From NCBI RefSeq assembly GCF_031202265.1, contig NZ_CP100604.1:3826501-3890500 (forward strand): a stretch of DNA of 64,000 bases, given 5' to 3'. Below the pieces are notes generated by a model. That model searched no databases. It was not told the origin of the DNA and was given only the letters and a program-made list of their open reading frames with translations. This document shows, one piece after another, positions 1-9,925 of this stretch; positions within the stretch are counted from its first letter, which is position 1, and each line of letters begins with the position of its first letter. The DNA is from Bradyrhizobium sp. Ash2021. GTDB lineage: Bacteria > Pseudomonadota > Alphaproteobacteria > Rhizobiales > Xanthobacteraceae. Position numbers and translations under genes: made by a program.

Positions 1-2
1 GT

Positions 3-161
3 ATTCAAGCGCGCGGGCTGTCGGCCGACTATCGGGTCGTCATCATCGATCTCCGCGGCTTCGGCCAATCCGACAAGGCGTAAGCCGGCTATTCCGGCGA
101 GAACTTTGTCGGCGATCTGAAATACCTCATCGATCACCTGAATCTGAAGCGGCCGATTATA
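3..161 (+). pseudogene. Alpha/beta-hydrolase relic
   Basis: The third plus frame from the window edge reads as the strand-turn after an alpha/beta-hydrolase nucleophile region (motif DLRGFGQSDK), then meets an in-frame TAA at 81-83. Reading through the stop continues a typical hydrolase segment (GYSGENFVGDLKYLIDHL) to about base 161, after which the similarity ends. No start, catalytic Ser, Asp or His is present here. The gene may have begun left of the window, but the in-frame stop and abrupt loss of similarity mark it as a decayed fragment. Bases 162-393 hold nothing I can recognise. Confidence 0.6.
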
Positions 162-393
162 CCAGCGATAAAACCTTTGGACCGTCAGATACTGGGGAAA
201 CTATCCAGTCGGGAACTGACTAACAAACAATACAGAAGCTGCGCTTTGCAGGGATTTGAAGCTGAAGGCGAGGGCGGCGACCGAAAGTTAGGGCAGGCTT
301 GATGAAGCCGGCGCCGTCTTCTTTATTCGCGATGTTTGAATCCAAGACGGGCAGCACTTCAGCAGTTCGTCAGGTATCTTTTTCGATCCATCA

Positions 394-1848
394 TCAGTCC
401 GTCAGGACCGCGGGTGCAAGCGCGGTAGAAAGCGTTACCACGCGCAAAAGATTCGTCGTGCCGGATACGCCGAACGGTATGCCGGCAATGATCACGATGT
501 TATCGCCAGGCTTTCCAAAATCTCCCGCAAGGGCCGAATCGCAGGCGAGCTGGGTCATTGACGCCTCATCAGTGATTTCGGTTTCCACCACGACCGAATG
601 AATGCCCCACACCGGCGTCAATTGACGTGCCGTTGCAATCGACGGCGTCAGACTGAGAATCGGCGCGAGAGGCCGCTCGCGCGCCGCGCGCATGCTGGTG
701 AAACCGGATTTTGTGTAGGCAATGGTCGCCGTCGCCGAGACCAGCTTGGCGACAAGACGCAAGGCCGAACATATCGCATCGGCATGGCTGGCCCGAAAAT
801 CCTCCGGTTTGGGGCCTGTCAGGGTTTGAGTGTGTGCATCATTTTCAACGCCGTGAATGATCGAATCCATCATGACAACTGATTCGACGGGAAAACGCCC
901 GCTGGCGGATTCCGCTGACAGCATGACAGCATCGCTGCCTTCATAGACTGCCGCTGCAACGTCCGAGGCTTCTGCCCGGGTCGGAACCGGGGACGCAGTC
1001 ATGGATTCAAGCATTTGTGTTGCCACCACGACGGGTTTCCCCTCGCGACGGCATGCGCGCACGATCCGGCGCTGGATTATTGGAACCTGCGCCGGTGGCA
1101 ATTCAACACCGAGGTCGCCACGCGCAACCATGATGCCATCGGCAAGTGCCACGATGGCATCAAGATTTTCGATGGCCGCCGGCTTCTCGAGTTTGGCCAT
1201 GATCAACGCGCGAGATCCGATCAAGGTTCGTGCTTCGGCGATGTCTTCGGCCTTTTGCACGAACGAAAGTGCAACCCAGTCGGGTCCGTGCTCAAGTCCG
1301 AAGGTCAGGTCGCGACGGTCCTTTTCGGTGAAGGGTGACAGCGGCAGAATGACGCCGGGAACATTGACGCCTTTGCGCTCCGACAATCTGCCACCGATCA
1401 TCACGCGCGTTTCGGCGTAGCACGGACCACATTCCAGGACTTCGAGGCGCAGCTTGCCGTCATCGAGCAATAGATCGGTGCCGGGAACCAGGGCTGCGAA
1501 AATCTCCGGATGGGGCAGGGGCACGCGCGTCCGGTCGCCCGGTGTGTTTTCGAGATCGAGCCTGAGCTTGTCTCCGGAATGAAGCTCGACAGGGCCGTCG
1601 AAAAAAGTACCGATGCGAAGCTTGGGGCCCTGTAGATCGATCATGATTCCGATCGGACGGCCGACATCGCGTTCGACACCCCTGATCGCCTCGAAGCGTC
1701 TCTTGTGATCGTCGTGGGTCCCGTGGCTGAAATTCAGCCGGAACATGTCGACGCCGGCATCGAACAGGGATCTGATCGTTGCCGGCGACGAACTGGAGGG
1801 TCCAAGCGTAGCAATGATCTTCGCGTTCCGGGAGCGGCGCAAAATCAA
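394..1848 (-). CDS. pyk: Pyruvate kinase, last gene of the glyoxylate operon
   Basis: Pyruvate kinase makes pyruvate and ATP from phosphoenolpyruvate in the cytosol. The 484 residues match the usual 470-490. Visible landmarks are the N-terminal AKIIATLGPSS, the substrate-loop region MFRLNFSHG, the MIDLQGPK strand, the active-site MAKLEKPAAIENL segment, VARGDLGVELP and VVATQMLESM. The start is a TTG at 1848 preceded by AAAAGGAA; its bases overlap the TGA of the upstream glycerate kinase (TTGA), so translation is probably coupled. Being last in a gcl-hyi-glxR-ttuD operon suggests it drains glycerate-derived PEP to pyruvate and is probably not the housekeeping copy. That specialised role is inferred. 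Confidence 0.93.
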   Translation of the reverse strand: MILRRSRNAKIIATLGPSSSSPATIRSLFDAGVDMFRLNFSHGTHDDHKRRFEAIRGVERDVGRPIGIMIDLQGPKLRIGTFFDGPVELHSGDKLRLDLENTPGDRTRVPLPHPEIFAALVPGTDLLLDDGKLRLEVLECGPCYAETRVMIGGRLSERKGVNVPGVILPLSPFTEKDRRDLTFGLEHGPDWVALSFVQKAEDIAEARTLIGSRALIMAKLEKPAAIENLDAIVALADGIMVARGDLGVELPPAQVPIIQRRIVRACRREGKPVVVATQMLESMTASPVPTRAEASDVAAAVYEGSDAVMLSAESASGRFPVESVVMMDSIIHGVENDAHTQTLTGPKPEDFRASHADAICSALRLVAKLVSATATIAYTKSGFTSMRAARERPLAPILSLTPSIATARQLTPVWGIHSVVVETEITDEASMTQLACDSALAGDFGKPGDNIVIIAGIPFGVSGTTNLLRVVTLSTALAPAVLTD

Positions 1849-3116
1849 TTCCTTTTGGTGACCAATATGGCTCTGAAGTCGTTGACGTTGGTGCGCGTCG
1901 GGCCAGTCATGACAAGATCGTCCAGGGCTGCGAACAGGGTGTAAGCATCGTTGTCCGCAAGCCGCGACTTGACGTCGATATCGGCGAGCTTGGCGCGATC
2001 CAGCGTGTCAGGCGTGAGAATCGCTCCAGCGTTGTTTTCGCTGCCGTCAATGCCATCCGTATCTGCGGCGAGCGCCCAAATGCCGTTCCTGCAATCGGTA
2101 GCGATCCCAAGACCCAGAAGAAATTCCGCATTGCGGCCGCCACGGCCCTTGCCGCGCACGGTCACGGTGGTCTCACCACCGGAGATGAGAGCGCAGGGAA
2201 TTTCGAGCGGCTGGCCCCAATCGCTGCATTGCCGAGCAATGCCTGCATGAACGAGACCGACGTCGCGGGCCTCGCCCTCGATGGCATTGCCAAGGATCAG
2301 GGAAGCCAATCCGGCATCGCGCGCGACCCTGGCCGCGGCCTCCAGAGATTTCTGCGGCGTCGCCACCAGACGGCTTGTGACGTTTGCAAAGCGCGGATCG
2401 CCCGGCTTCGGCGTCTCCGACGCCTCGTCGTTCAGATGCATGGCAACGCTAGCTGGAATCTCAATGCTATATTTTGTCAATACGGCCAGCGCGTCGGAGC
2501 GCGTGGAGAGGTCCGGCACGGTGGGACCGGACGCGATAACGGAGAGATCGTCGCCTGGCACGTCCGAGATCATCAGTGCAACCACGCGCGCCGGCGCTGC
2601 CGCGACGGCAAGACGACCGCCCTTGATCGCAGACAAATGTTTTCGCACCGTGTTCATTTCTGCGATATGCGCGCCGCATTTCAGCAGGGCGCGGTTGATG
2701 GCCTGCTTGTCGGCAAGTGATACGCCATCGGCGGGCAAAGCGAGCAGCGCGGAACCGCCGCCCGAAATCAGAACCAACACGAGATCGTCCGCCGTCAGCC
2801 CGGAGACCTTGTCGAGGATCCGGCGCGCCGCCTTCAATCCCGCCTCATCCGGAACCGGATGCGATGCCTCCACCACCTCGATATGCTTGCAGGGCACGCC
2901 GTGGCCGTAGCGGGTCACCACCAGACCTTCGATCGGGCCGTTCCAATGAGCCTCCACGGCCGCCGCCATCGAAGCCGCCGCCTTGCCGGCGCCGACAACG
3001 ACTGTGCGGCCCTTCGGCCGCGGCGGCAGATGCGCCGGCACGCACAGGGCGGGCGCCGCCGCGTTCACCGCCGCCTGAAACATGTTGAGCAACAGACGGC
3101 GATAATCGATACTCAT
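1845..3116 (-). CDS. ttuD: Glycerate 2-kinase (MOFRL family)
   Basis: This 423-residue protein belongs to the DUF4147/MOFRL family, often labelled hydroxypyruvate reductase TtuD but shown in related bacteria to be ATP-dependent glycerate 2-kinase (GckA-type). It keeps the family landmarks: VVVGAGKAAASMA near the N terminus, VLISGGGSALLALP in the middle, KHLSAIKGGRLA, MISDVPGDD, SGGETTVTVRGKGRGGRN and AADTDGIDG in the C-terminal MOFRL part. It would phosphorylate the glycerate produced by GlxR to 2-phosphoglycerate. It lies 19 bp after glxR and overlaps pyk by four bases. Start ATG 3116 has GGAAG close upstream. The hydroxypyruvate reductase label is the alternative, but the operon favours the kinase. 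Confidence 0.88.
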   Translation of the reverse strand: MSIDYRRLLLNMFQAAVNAAAPALCVPAHLPPRPKGRTVVVGAGKAAASMAAAVEAHWNGPIEGLVVTRYGHGVPCKHIEVVEASHPVPDEAGLKAARRILDKVSGLTADDLVLVLISGGGSALLALPADGVSLADKQAINRALLKCGAHIAEMNTVRKHLSAIKGGRLAVAAAPARVVALMISDVPGDDLSVIASGPTVPDLSTRSDALAVLTKYSIEIPASVAMHLNDEASETPKPGDPRFANVTSRLVATPQKSLEAAARVARDAGLASLILGNAIEGEARDVGLVHAGIARQCSDWGQPLEIPCALISGGETTVTVRGKGRGGRNAEFLLGLGIATDCRNGIWALAADTDGIDGSENNAGAILTPDTLDRAKLADIDVKSRLADNDAYTLFAALDDLVMTGPTRTNVNDFRAILVTKRN

Positions 3117-3135
3117 GGTGTGCTTCCGATCGGCT

Positions 3136-4023
3136 TCACGCGCTGCCGATTTCGTGGCTTGCCATCAGCTCCAGCGCCTTCACCATCGCTGAGTGATCCC
3201 AGGCCTTGCCGCCTTGCGCCGCGCAGGAATTGAAGAGCTGCTGCGCTGTTGCGGTATTCGGTAACGAAAGCCCCAACGCCCGTGCACCTTCCAGCGCGAG
3301 GTTGAGGTCCTTCTGGTGCAGCTCAATACGAAAGCCGGGTTCGAAGTTCCGCTTCACCATGCGCTCCCCGTGCACCTCGAGAATTCTCGAAGAAGCGAAG
3401 CCCCCCATCAGCGCCTGCCGCACGAGAGCCGGATCGGCTCCGGCTTTTGATGCAAACAGCAGAGCTTCTCCCACCGCCTCGATCGTTAGCGCGACGATGA
3501 TCTGGTTGGCGACCTTCGTGGTCTGGCCGTCGCCGTTTCCACCAACGAGGGTGACATTCTTGCCCATCTTCTCGAACAGCGGCTTCATGGTATTGAACGC
3601 CCGCTCCGGGCCACCCACCATGATCGTCAGCGATGCGGCCTTTGCGCCGACCTCGCCGCCCGAGACCGGGGCATCGAGATAATCGGCGCCGAGTGCGTTG
3701 ATCTTTTTCGCAAATTCCTTCGTGGCGAGCGGCGAGATCGAGCTCATGTCAACGACGATCTTGCCTTTTGAAATTCCCTCCGCGACGCCGCTTGCGCCGA
3801 ACAGGACCGCTTCGACATGCGGCGTATCGGGCACCATGACGATGACCACGTCGGATTCGTCGGCAACCTGCTTGCCGGATTTGCAGACGATGCCGCCCGC
3901 GGCCACGAGCTCCTGCGCAACTGGCCCGACGTCGTGAAGAAATAGCCGATGGCCGGCAGCCTGAAGATGTCCGGCCATCGGACGTCCCATGATACCGAGG
4001 CCTATGAAGCCGACATCAATCAT
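3136..4023 (-). CDS. glxR: 2-hydroxy-3-oxopropionate (tartronate semialdehyde) reductase
   Basis: A beta-hydroxyacid dehydrogenase of 295 residues that reduces tartronate semialdehyde to D-glycerate with NAD(P)H. The Rossmann motif GLGIMG is at residues 8-13, the substrate-binding DAPVSGGEVGA at about 117-127, and the catalytic Lys is K170 in GDGQTTKVANQ. Length and motifs are those of GarR/GlxR. The position directly between hyi (25 bp upstream) and ttuD (19 bp downstream) makes the tartronate semialdehyde assignment much stronger than for a stand-alone 3-hydroxyisobutyrate dehydrogenase homologue. Start ATG 4023 follows AGGGAAG. Confidence 0.93.
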   Translation of the reverse strand: MIDVGFIGLGIMGRPMAGHLQAAGHRLFLHDVGPVAQELVAAGGIVCKSGKQVADESDVVIVMVPDTPHVEAVLFGASGVAEGISKGKIVVDMSSISPLATKEFAKKINALGADYLDAPVSGGEVGAKAASLTIMVGGPERAFNTMKPLFEKMGKNVTLVGGNGDGQTTKVANQIIVALTIEAVGEALLFASKAGADPALVRQALMGGFASSRILEVHGERMVKRNFEPGFRIELHQKDLNLALEGARALGLSLPNTATAQQLFNSCAAQGGKAWDHSAMVKALELMASHEIGSA

Positions 4024-4048
4024 TTTGATCTTCCCTGTAGGTGTTTGA

Positions 4049-4834
4049 CTATGTGTCCATTGTTAGCATCGCGTGCCATCCGAGGCCTTCAGTCGTGGAA
4101 GTCCTCGGCTTGTATTCGCAGCCAATCCAGCCGCCGTATCCGATCTGGTCGAGATGACGGAACAGGAAAGGGTAGTTGATCTCGCCGGTGCCGGGTTCGT
4201 TGCGGCCGGGATTGTCGGCCAGCTGAACATGCCCGATGCGCGGCAGATGTTTTTGCAGCGTTCGCGCGATATCACCCTCCATCACCTGCATGTGGTAAAT
4301 GTCATATTGAATGAAGAGATTCTCCGATCGGACATCGGAGATGATCTGAACAGCCTGCTGGGTCCCGTTCAGGTAAAAGCCGGGAATATCGAGCGTGTTG
4401 ATCGGCTCGATCAGCAAGCGAATGCCTTCCGGCGAGAGCGCGTCGGCAGCGAATCGCAAATTCTTCAGGAGTACTTCGTTCAACTCACGCATGTCGGCAT
4501 CGGCGGGCGCGACGCCGACCAGGCAATTGACCTGACGGCAATCGAGCGCCTTTGCGTAATCGATGGCGCGCAGGACGCCATCGCGAAACTCATCGACCCG
4601 ATCCGGGAAAATAGCGATCCCCCGTTCGCCGCCCCCCCAATTGCCCGCCGGCAGATTGTGCAGTACTTGCGTAAGTCCATGTTGCTCCAATTGCTCGCGC
4701 AACATGCCCTTTTCGAACTCATAGGGGAACAGATACTCCACGCCGCTGAAGCCGGCGGCCTTGGCTGCGGCAAACCGGTCGAGGAATGGCATTTCGTTGA
4801 AGAGCATGGTCAGATTGGCTGCAAATTTCGGCAC
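4049..4834 (-). CDS. hyi: Hydroxypyruvate isomerase
   Basis: A TIM-barrel (AP endonuclease 2 / xylose isomerase-like) protein of 261 residues, close to the 258 of the E. coli enzyme, that interconverts hydroxypyruvate and tartronate semialdehyde. Metal-binding positions are visible: E143 in LLIEPIN, D178 in QYDIYHMQ, the GHVQLADNPGRNEPGTGEIN stretch (201-220), and E240 in GCEYKP. The start is a GTG at 4834 with GAGGA upstream. It sits 58 bp after gcl and 25 bp before glxR in the same operon, the classical glyoxylate-carboligase gene order. Confidence 0.93.
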   Translation of the reverse strand: MPKFAANLTMLFNEMPFLDRFAAAKAAGFSGVEYLFPYEFEKGMLREQLEQHGLTQVLHNLPAGNWGGGERGIAIFPDRVDEFRDGVLRAIDYAKALDCRQVNCLVGVAPADADMRELNEVLLKNLRFAADALSPEGIRLLIEPINTLDIPGFYLNGTQQAVQIISDVRSENLFIQYDIYHMQVMEGDIARTLQKHLPRIGHVQLADNPGRNEPGTGEINYPFLFRHLDQIGYGGWIGCEYKPRTSTTEGLGWHAMLTMDT

Positions 4835-4892
4835 GATCGGATGTCCTCGTGTCTTCCGCTAACGGTGTTTATCGATCCGGATTGATCTGCCT

Positions 4893-6692
4893 CTAGACAG
4901 GCAGAAGCGTGCCTCGCGACGGCGCATGCGGACTTGGGGGCGTATCGTCGATCGGCAAGTCGAGAATTTCCTCGAACTCGACGATGTTGTCGATCTCGGT
5001 CCCCATCGCGATATTGGTCACTCGTTCAAGGATGAACTCGACCACGACCGGCACACTGTATCGTGCCATCAAGTCGCGCGCCGTCGAGAACGCTGCCTGC
5101 GCGTCCTTGGGATCGGTCACGCGGATCGCCTTGCAGCCGAGGCCTTCGGCGACCGCGACATGATCGACGCCGTAGACGCCAAGTTCCGGCGCGTTGATGT
5201 TCTCGAACGACAACTGCACGTGATAGTCCATGTCGAACCCGCGCTGGGCCTGGCGGATCAATCCGAGGTAGGAATTGTTCACGACGACGTGGATGTAGGG
5301 CAGCTTGAACTGTGCGCCGACCGCGAGTTCTTCGATCAGGAACTGGAAATCGTAGTCACCGGAGAGTGCTACGATCTCGCGATGTGGATCGGCGGCGCGC
5401 ACGCCCAGCGCCGCCGGCAATGTCCAGCCCAGGGGGCCGGCCTGACCGGCATTGATCCAGTTGCGCGGACGGTAGACGCCGAGGAATTGCGCGCCCGCGA
5501 TCTGCGACAACCCGATCACGCTGACGTAGCAGGTATCGCGCCCGAACGCCTTGCTCATCTCCTCATAGACGCGCTGCGGCTTGATCGGCACGTTGTCGAA
5601 ATGGCTCTTGCGGAGCATCGAGCGCTTGCGATCCTGGCACGCCGCAGGCCAGGCCTGACGCTCCTTCAGCTTGCCGGATTTCCGCCGTTCCTTCGCAACT
5701 TTGACGAACAGTTCAAGCGCGGCCTTGGCGTCGGATGCGATGCCGAGGTCGGGATTGAAGACACGCCCGATCTGGGTCGGCTCGATATCGACATGCACGA
5801 AAGTCCGCCCCTTGGTGTAGGTCTCGATCGACCCGGTGTGCCTGTTGGCCCAGCGGTTGCCGATACCGAGTACGAAGTCGGATTCCAGCATCGTCGCATT
5901 GCCGTAGCGATGGCTGGTCTGCAGCCCGACCATCCCCGCCATCAGCACGTGATCATCCGGGATAGCGCCCCAGCCCATCAGCGTCGGCACGACTGGAACG
6001 TTGACGATCTCCGCGAACGCGACGAGGAGGTCGGATGCATCGGCATTGATGACGCCTCCGCCCGCCACGATCAGCGGACGCTCGGCGGCATTGAGCATAT
6101 CGAGGGCCTTCTCGATCTGTTTGCGGGTTGCGGACGGTTTGTAGACCGGCAGTGGTTCATAGGTTTCGTCGTCGAATTCGATTTCCGAAAGTTGCACATC
6201 GAGCGGCAGATCGATGAGCACCGGACCGGGACGTCCCGAACGCATAATGTGGAACGCCTGGCTGAATACGCGGGGCACGAGCGCCGGCTCGCGCACGGTC
6301 ACCGCCCACTTCGTCACGGGTTTGGCGATCGACTCAATGTCGACAGCCTGAAAATCTTCCTTGTAGAGACGCGCGCGGGGCGCCTGGCCGGTGATGCAAA
6401 GGATCGGAATCGAATCGGCGATCGCAGAATAAAGACCGGTAATCATATCGGTGCCGGCGGGGCCTGATGTCCCGATGCAGACACCGATGTTTCCTGCCTT
6501 GGCGCGCGTATAGCCCTCAGCCATGTGGGACGCACCCTCGACGTGACGCGCCAGAATGTGGTTGATCGAACCGCGCTTCTTCAGGGCTGAATACAGCGGG
6601 TTGATTGCGGCGCCCGGAACACCGAACGCGCACACAACGCCTTCCTTTTCCAGAATACGCACGGCAGCATCGATTGCTCGCATCTTCGCCAT
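4893..6692 (-). CDS. gcl: Glyoxylate carboligase (tartronate-semialdehyde synthase)
   Basis: A thiamine-diphosphate enzyme that condenses two glyoxylates to tartronate semialdehyde and CO2. The 599 residues follow E. coli Gcl (593) nearly throughout: [64 protein letters not shown] and a C-terminal ThDP site at [20 protein letters not shown]. Residue 51 is Val, not the Glu that activates ThDP in most relatives; this Val is the diagnostic trait of true glyoxylate carboligase. It is first in a five-gene minus-strand operon and separated from the IclR gene by about 230 bp. ATG 6692 has GGGGTG upstream. Confidence 0.97.
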   Translation of the reverse strand: MAKMRAIDAAVRILEKEGVVCAFGVPGAAINPLYSALKKRGSINHILARHVEGASHMAEGYTRAKAGNIGVCIGTSGPAGTDMITGLYSAIADSIPILCITGQAPRARLYKEDFQAVDIESIAKPVTKWAVTVREPALVPRVFSQAFHIMRSGRPGPVLIDLPLDVQLSEIEFDDETYEPLPVYKPSATRKQIEKALDMLNAAERPLIVAGGGVINADASDLLVAFAEIVNVPVVPTLMGWGAIPDDHVLMAGMVGLQTSHRYGNATMLESDFVLGIGNRWANRHTGSIETYTKGRTFVHVDIEPTQIGRVFNPDLGIASDAKAALELFVKVAKERRKSGKLKERQAWPAACQDRKRSMLRKSHFDNVPIKPQRVYEEMSKAFGRDTCYVSVIGLSQIAGAQFLGVYRPRNWINAGQAGPLGWTLPAALGVRAADPHREIVALSGDYDFQFLIEELAVGAQFKLPYIHVVVNNSYLGLIRQAQRGFDMDYHVQLSFENINAPELGVYGVDHVAVAEGLGCKAIRVTDPKDAQAAFSTARDLMARYSVPVVVEFILERVTNIAMGTEIDNIVEFEEILDLPIDDTPPSPHAPSRGTLLPV

Positions 6693-6749
6693 TTCACACC
6701 CCGTTCACTTATTTTGGTTCGGGCGTGATCATCAGGGGAGGGAGGAAGT

Positions 6750-6762
6750 ATCTCAATGAGAT
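6750..6762. promoter_or_regulatory. Palindrome in the gcl leader
   Basis: A perfect 6-1-6 inverted repeat, ATCTCA-A-TGAGAT, lies about 58-70 bases upstream of the gcl ATG in a locally AT-rich stretch. Placement suits an operator, but nothing in the sequence names its regulator, and it is unlike the TGGTAT sites upstream of oxc. The rest of the 229-bp space between gcl and the IclR gene shows no further feature. Confidence 0.3.
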
Positions 6763-6921
6763 TGAATTTGTTTCCCATCATGCGGAATGGATCGCGAAGT
6801 TTGCGCGATATCAGACGATTAGGCGGATTCTAAAATGGAAGATATCGAGTGTGGACGAACGTGGCCGACGCAAGCGATAACCGCTTGCCGGTGAGAACAC
6901 CGCAATCCCGGAGAGTCTCGC

Positions 6922-7782
6922 TCAGCAAGACTTTGCGTCGGGCATCGTGCCGCCGAGCGCTTTGGTCAGTTCGGCTGCGACTTCCTGCACGAGTTTCCCG
7001 AGAACAGGCAGGCGGTCGTTCGGAACGCGAGAGGCCTTGCCCGACACCGAGATGGCAGCAAGTGGTTCGCTGCAATCGTCGTAGACGACAGCGGAGACAC
7101 ACCGCAGGCCGATCAGGGCTTCTTCATCATCGATCGAGTAACCCTGCTGTCTGATGTCGTGAAGCGATTTGCAGAGTTCGCCGGCGCGCACGATGGATTT
7201 CGACGTCAGCCTGGGCATGCCCTCACGCTGAATGATCGCGAAGACGTCCTGTTCGGAATAGGTCGATAGCAGAGCCTTGCCGAGCCCCGAGGCAACCATG
7301 GGGACCCGGCCACCGACTTTGGTGACAGATCGCATGATCTCCCGGCTCTCGACCCGGGTCAGAACAACCATCGCGCCGTCGTCGACGACGGCGAGGTTTG
7401 CCGTTTCGCGCGTCTGGTCGCGAAGCTTGCGAAGATAGGGCAAGGCCTGTGTCACGAAATTGCGACGCCGAACGAATGTCGAGCCGACAGCGAAGCTTTG
7501 CGCCCCGATGTGCCACATCGATTCGTCGCGATCGAACTGGACGAACCGCCGCTTCTCCAGCGTCGTCAGCAATCGGTGAACCGTCGAAGGCGACAAACCT
7601 GTGCGCACCGCGAGGTCTGTCAGCCGATATCCCTCATCATCCTCGGCCAGCGTTTCGATAATCAGGAGAGCACGATCCACCGATTGTACGCCGCCGTCGG
7701 CGGGGTCGGGATCGCTGTCCGAACGGGATTTCAGCTCGATGGCCTTGCGGCGGATCACGTTTCTCTTCATCGCGACCTGCAT
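6922..7782 (-). CDS. IclR-family transcriptional regulator
   Basis: A 286-residue IclR-type regulator: a winged helix around residues 33-95 (GVQSVDRALLIIETLAE, then TDLAVRTGLSPSTVHRLLTTL) and a GAF-like effector domain through the C terminus (VVLTRVESREIMR, SGLGKALLSTYSE, DDEEALIGLRCVSAVVYDD). It is transcribed in the same direction as gcl and divergently from oxc, with a 348-bp spacer, so it probably controls one or both units in response to oxalate or glyoxylate; the effector is inferred only. The last part (DAKSC) is short. Met 5 (7770) is an alternative start. Confidence 0.88.
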   Translation of the reverse strand: MQVAMKRNVIRRKAIELKSRSDSDPDPADGGVQSVDRALLIIETLAEDDEGYRLTDLAVRTGLSPSTVHRLLTTLEKRRFVQFDRDESMWHIGAQSFAVGSTFVRRRNFVTQALPYLRKLRDQTRETANLAVVDDGAMVVLTRVESREIMRSVTKVGGRVPMVASGLGKALLSTYSEQDVFAIIQREGMPRLTSKSIVRAGELCKSLHDIRQQGYSIDDEEALIGLRCVSAVVYDDCSEPLAAISVSGKASRVPNDRLPVLGKLVQEVAAELTKALGGTMPDAKSC

Positions 7783-7952
7783 ATATCCGTGTGAAGAGTG
7801 TTCGTTTGCTCGATTTCAAATTCCGCTCTGCACGCGCGCCGCGTTCAGGCCTTCTCGCGTTTCGCTTCGTTCCCGGCGCCCGCGATGCCGCTGCTTTCGC
7901 CGGGCAGCGTTCGCACAATGAGCCTGCAAGGATCTGCTGGCACAGGTGGTAT

Positions 7953-7964
7953 TTGGTATGCCAA
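7953..7964. promoter_or_regulatory. TTGG-TATG-CCAA operator-like site
   Basis: An inverted repeat TTGGTATGCCAA in the divergent IclR/oxc spacer, about 170 bp before the oxc start. It shares the TGGTATGCCA core with the site at 8035-8050. Two like sites in the same 348-bp spacer suggest cooperative binding. The adjacent IclR protein is the simplest candidate; a FadR-type GntR protein encoded elsewhere is possible, since TGGTNNNACCA-like boxes are typical of that family. Confidence 0.5.
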
Positions 7965-8034
7965 TAGAGCGTTTTGTCAAGAGTGTTTCACAAAATACGC
8001 ATATTAATCGCGGAAACAGACTTGACCGTATGGT

Positions 8035-8050
8035 ATCTGGTATGCCAGAT
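8035..8050. promoter_or_regulatory. ATCTGG-TATG-CCAGAT operator before oxc
   Basis: A perfect 6-4-6 inverted repeat 80 bases before the chosen oxc start. It is preceded by TTGACC (8022-8027), which could be a -35 element, so a bound protein would cover the promoter. The same TCTGGTAT half-sites recur before the MFS gene (11471-11491) and, as single halves, after frc (around 11231) and before sucC (around 12928). No other feature was found in the 7783-8130 spacer. Confidence 0.6.
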
Positions 8051-8130
8051 TAGCCATGGTTTCGCTTTGGGAGGCGACACAGAAGACGACAAGCTCGTCC
8101 ACATCAGGAAATGGCCGGGGAGAAAGCGGA

Positions 8131-9864
8131 ATGTCCGTAGCGGTACTGCAGAGCATTGATGCAACTGAAGCCGAGCGCGAGTTGACCGACGGCTTTAACC
8201 TGATGATCGATGCGCTGAAGCTCAACGGGCTCACCACGATCTACGGGGTGCCCGGCATTCCGATCACGGATTTCGGCCGCATGGCGCAGGCCGCGGGCAT
8301 CCGCGTCATTTCGTTCCGCCACGAGCAGAACGCCGGCAACGCGGCGTCGATCGCGGGCTTCCTGACCAAAAAGCCCGGCGTTTGTCTGACGGTTTCGGCG
8401 CCGGGTTTTCTGAACGGCCTGACCGCGCTCGCCCATGCCACGACCAACTGCTTTCCGATGATCCTGATCTCGGGCTCGTCCGAGCGCGAGATCGTCGACC
8501 TGCAGCAGGGCGACTATGAGGAGATGGACCAGCTCGCGATCGCCAAGCCGCTGTGCAAGGCGGCGTTCCGCGTGCTGCACGCCGCCGACATCGGCATCGG
8601 GCTGGCCCGCGCGATCCGCGCCGCGGTCTCGGGCCGTCCGGGCGGCGTCTATCTCGATTTGCCGGCAAAACTGTTCGGCCAGGTGATGGACGCCGAGGCC
8701 GGCAAGAAGTCGCTGGTCAAGGTGATCGACGCCGCGCCGGCGCAGATACCCGCGCCCTCCGCGGTCAAGCGCGCGCTCGACGTGCTCAGGAACGCAAAGC
8801 GTCCGCTGATCATCCTCGGCAAGGGCGCGGCCTACGCCCAGGCCGATGACGCGATCAAGAGCCTGGTCGAGAAGAGCGGCATTCCGTTCCTCCCCATGAG
8901 CATGGCCAAGGGATTGTTGTCCGACACCCATCCGCAATGCGCCGGCGCGGCGCGCTCGACGGTGCTGAAGGATTCCGACGTCGTGATGCTGATCGGCGCG
9001 CGCCTCAACTGGCTGTTGTCGCACGGCAAGGGCAAGACCTGGGGCGATCAGCCGAAAAAATTCATCCAGATCGACATCGAGCCGAAGGAGATGGACTCCA
9101 ATGTCGAGATCGTTGCTCCCGTGGTCGGCGACATCGGCTCCTGCGTTACGGCGCTGCTCGAGGGCATGGGCGCCAACTGGGCGGCGGCGCCGTCCGACTG
9201 GACCGGCGCGGTCGCCAAAAAGCGCGAAGAGAACGTCGCCAAGATGGCGCCGCGGCTGATGAACAACAACTCGCCGATGGACTACCACGGCGCGCTCGGC
9301 GTGCTCCGGACCATCATCAAGGAACGGCCGGACGCCATCCTCGTCAACGAGGGCGCCAACACGCTCGACCTCGCGCGCGGCGTCATCGACATGTACCAGC
9401 CGCGCAAGCGGCTCGACGTCGGCACCTGGGGCGTGATGGGCATCGGCATGGGCTATGCCATTGCGGCGGCCATCGAGACCGGCAAGCCGGTGCTCGCGGT
9501 CGAAGGCGACTCGGCGTTCGGCTTCTCCGGCATGGAGGTCGAGACGATCTGCCGCTACAAGCTGCCGGTCTGCATCGTGATCTTCAACAATGACGGCATC
9601 TACCGCGGCACCGACGTCAATTCGGCCGGCGCCGATCCCGCGCCCACCGTGTTCGTCAAGGGCTCGCGCTACGACAGGATGATGGAAGCGTTCGGCGGCG
9701 TCGGCATCAACGCGACGTCACCGGATGAACTGAAGCGCGCCGTGAACGAAGCGATGGATTCCGGCAAGCCGACCCTGATCAACGCCGTGATCGATCCCGC
9801 CGCCGGCTCCGAAAGCGGCCGCATCGGCAACCTCAATCCGCAAAGCATCTTGAAGAAGAAGTGA
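8131..9864 (+). CDS. oxc: Oxalyl-CoA decarboxylase
   Basis: A ThDP-dependent enzyme that decarboxylates oxalyl-CoA to formyl-CoA and CO2. From ATG 8131 it has 577 residues, close to the 568 of the Oxalobacter enzyme. Visible parts: the N-terminal pyrimidine-binding domain ([31 protein letters not shown], in which the Glu that activates ThDP is kept), a central nucleotide-binding domain, and the C-terminal ThDP site with [20 protein letters not shown] and [14 protein letters not shown] 8131 was chosen over an in-frame ATG at 8056 because GGGGAGAAAG precedes it and the protein then begins at the family's usual place; 8056 would also lie on the operator side. frc follows 61 bp later. Confidence 0.96.
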   Translation: MSVAVLQSIDATEAERELTDGFNLMIDALKLNGLTTIYGVPGIPITDFGRMAQAAGIRVISFRHEQNAGNAASIAGFLTKKPGVCLTVSAPGFLNGLTALAHATTNCFPMILISGSSEREIVDLQQGDYEEMDQLAIAKPLCKAAFRVLHAADIGIGLARAIRAAVSGRPGGVYLDLPAKLFGQVMDAEAGKKSLVKVIDAAPAQIPAPSAVKRALDVLRNAKRPLIILGKGAAYAQADDAIKSLVEKSGIPFLPMSMAKGLLSDTHPQCAGAARSTVLKDSDVVMLIGARLNWLLSHGKGKTWGDQPKKFIQIDIEPKEMDSNVEIVAPVVGDIGSCVTALLEGMGANWAAAPSDWTGAVAKKREENVAKMAPRLMNNNSPMDYHGALGVLRTIIKERPDAILVNEGANTLDLARGVIDMYQPRKRLDVGTWGVMGIGMGYAIAAAIETGKPVLAVEGDSAFGFSGMEVETICRYKLPVCIVIFNNDGIYRGTDVNSAGADPAPTVFVKGSRYDRMMEAFGGVGINATSPDELKRAVNEAMDSGKPTLINAVIDPAAGSESGRIGNLNPQSILKKK

Positions 9865-9925
9865 ACAGACCTTCAACCCCCAATACGCCCTGCGGATGCG
9901 TGGGCGAGAGTACGGAGCAAAGACG

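Noticed and set aside
4926..6467. Long open frame (513 codons) opposite gcl
   Set aside because: gcl is certain by close family match; the opposite frame is His/Asp/Arg-rich with no known domain, a usual artefact of high-GC coding DNA.
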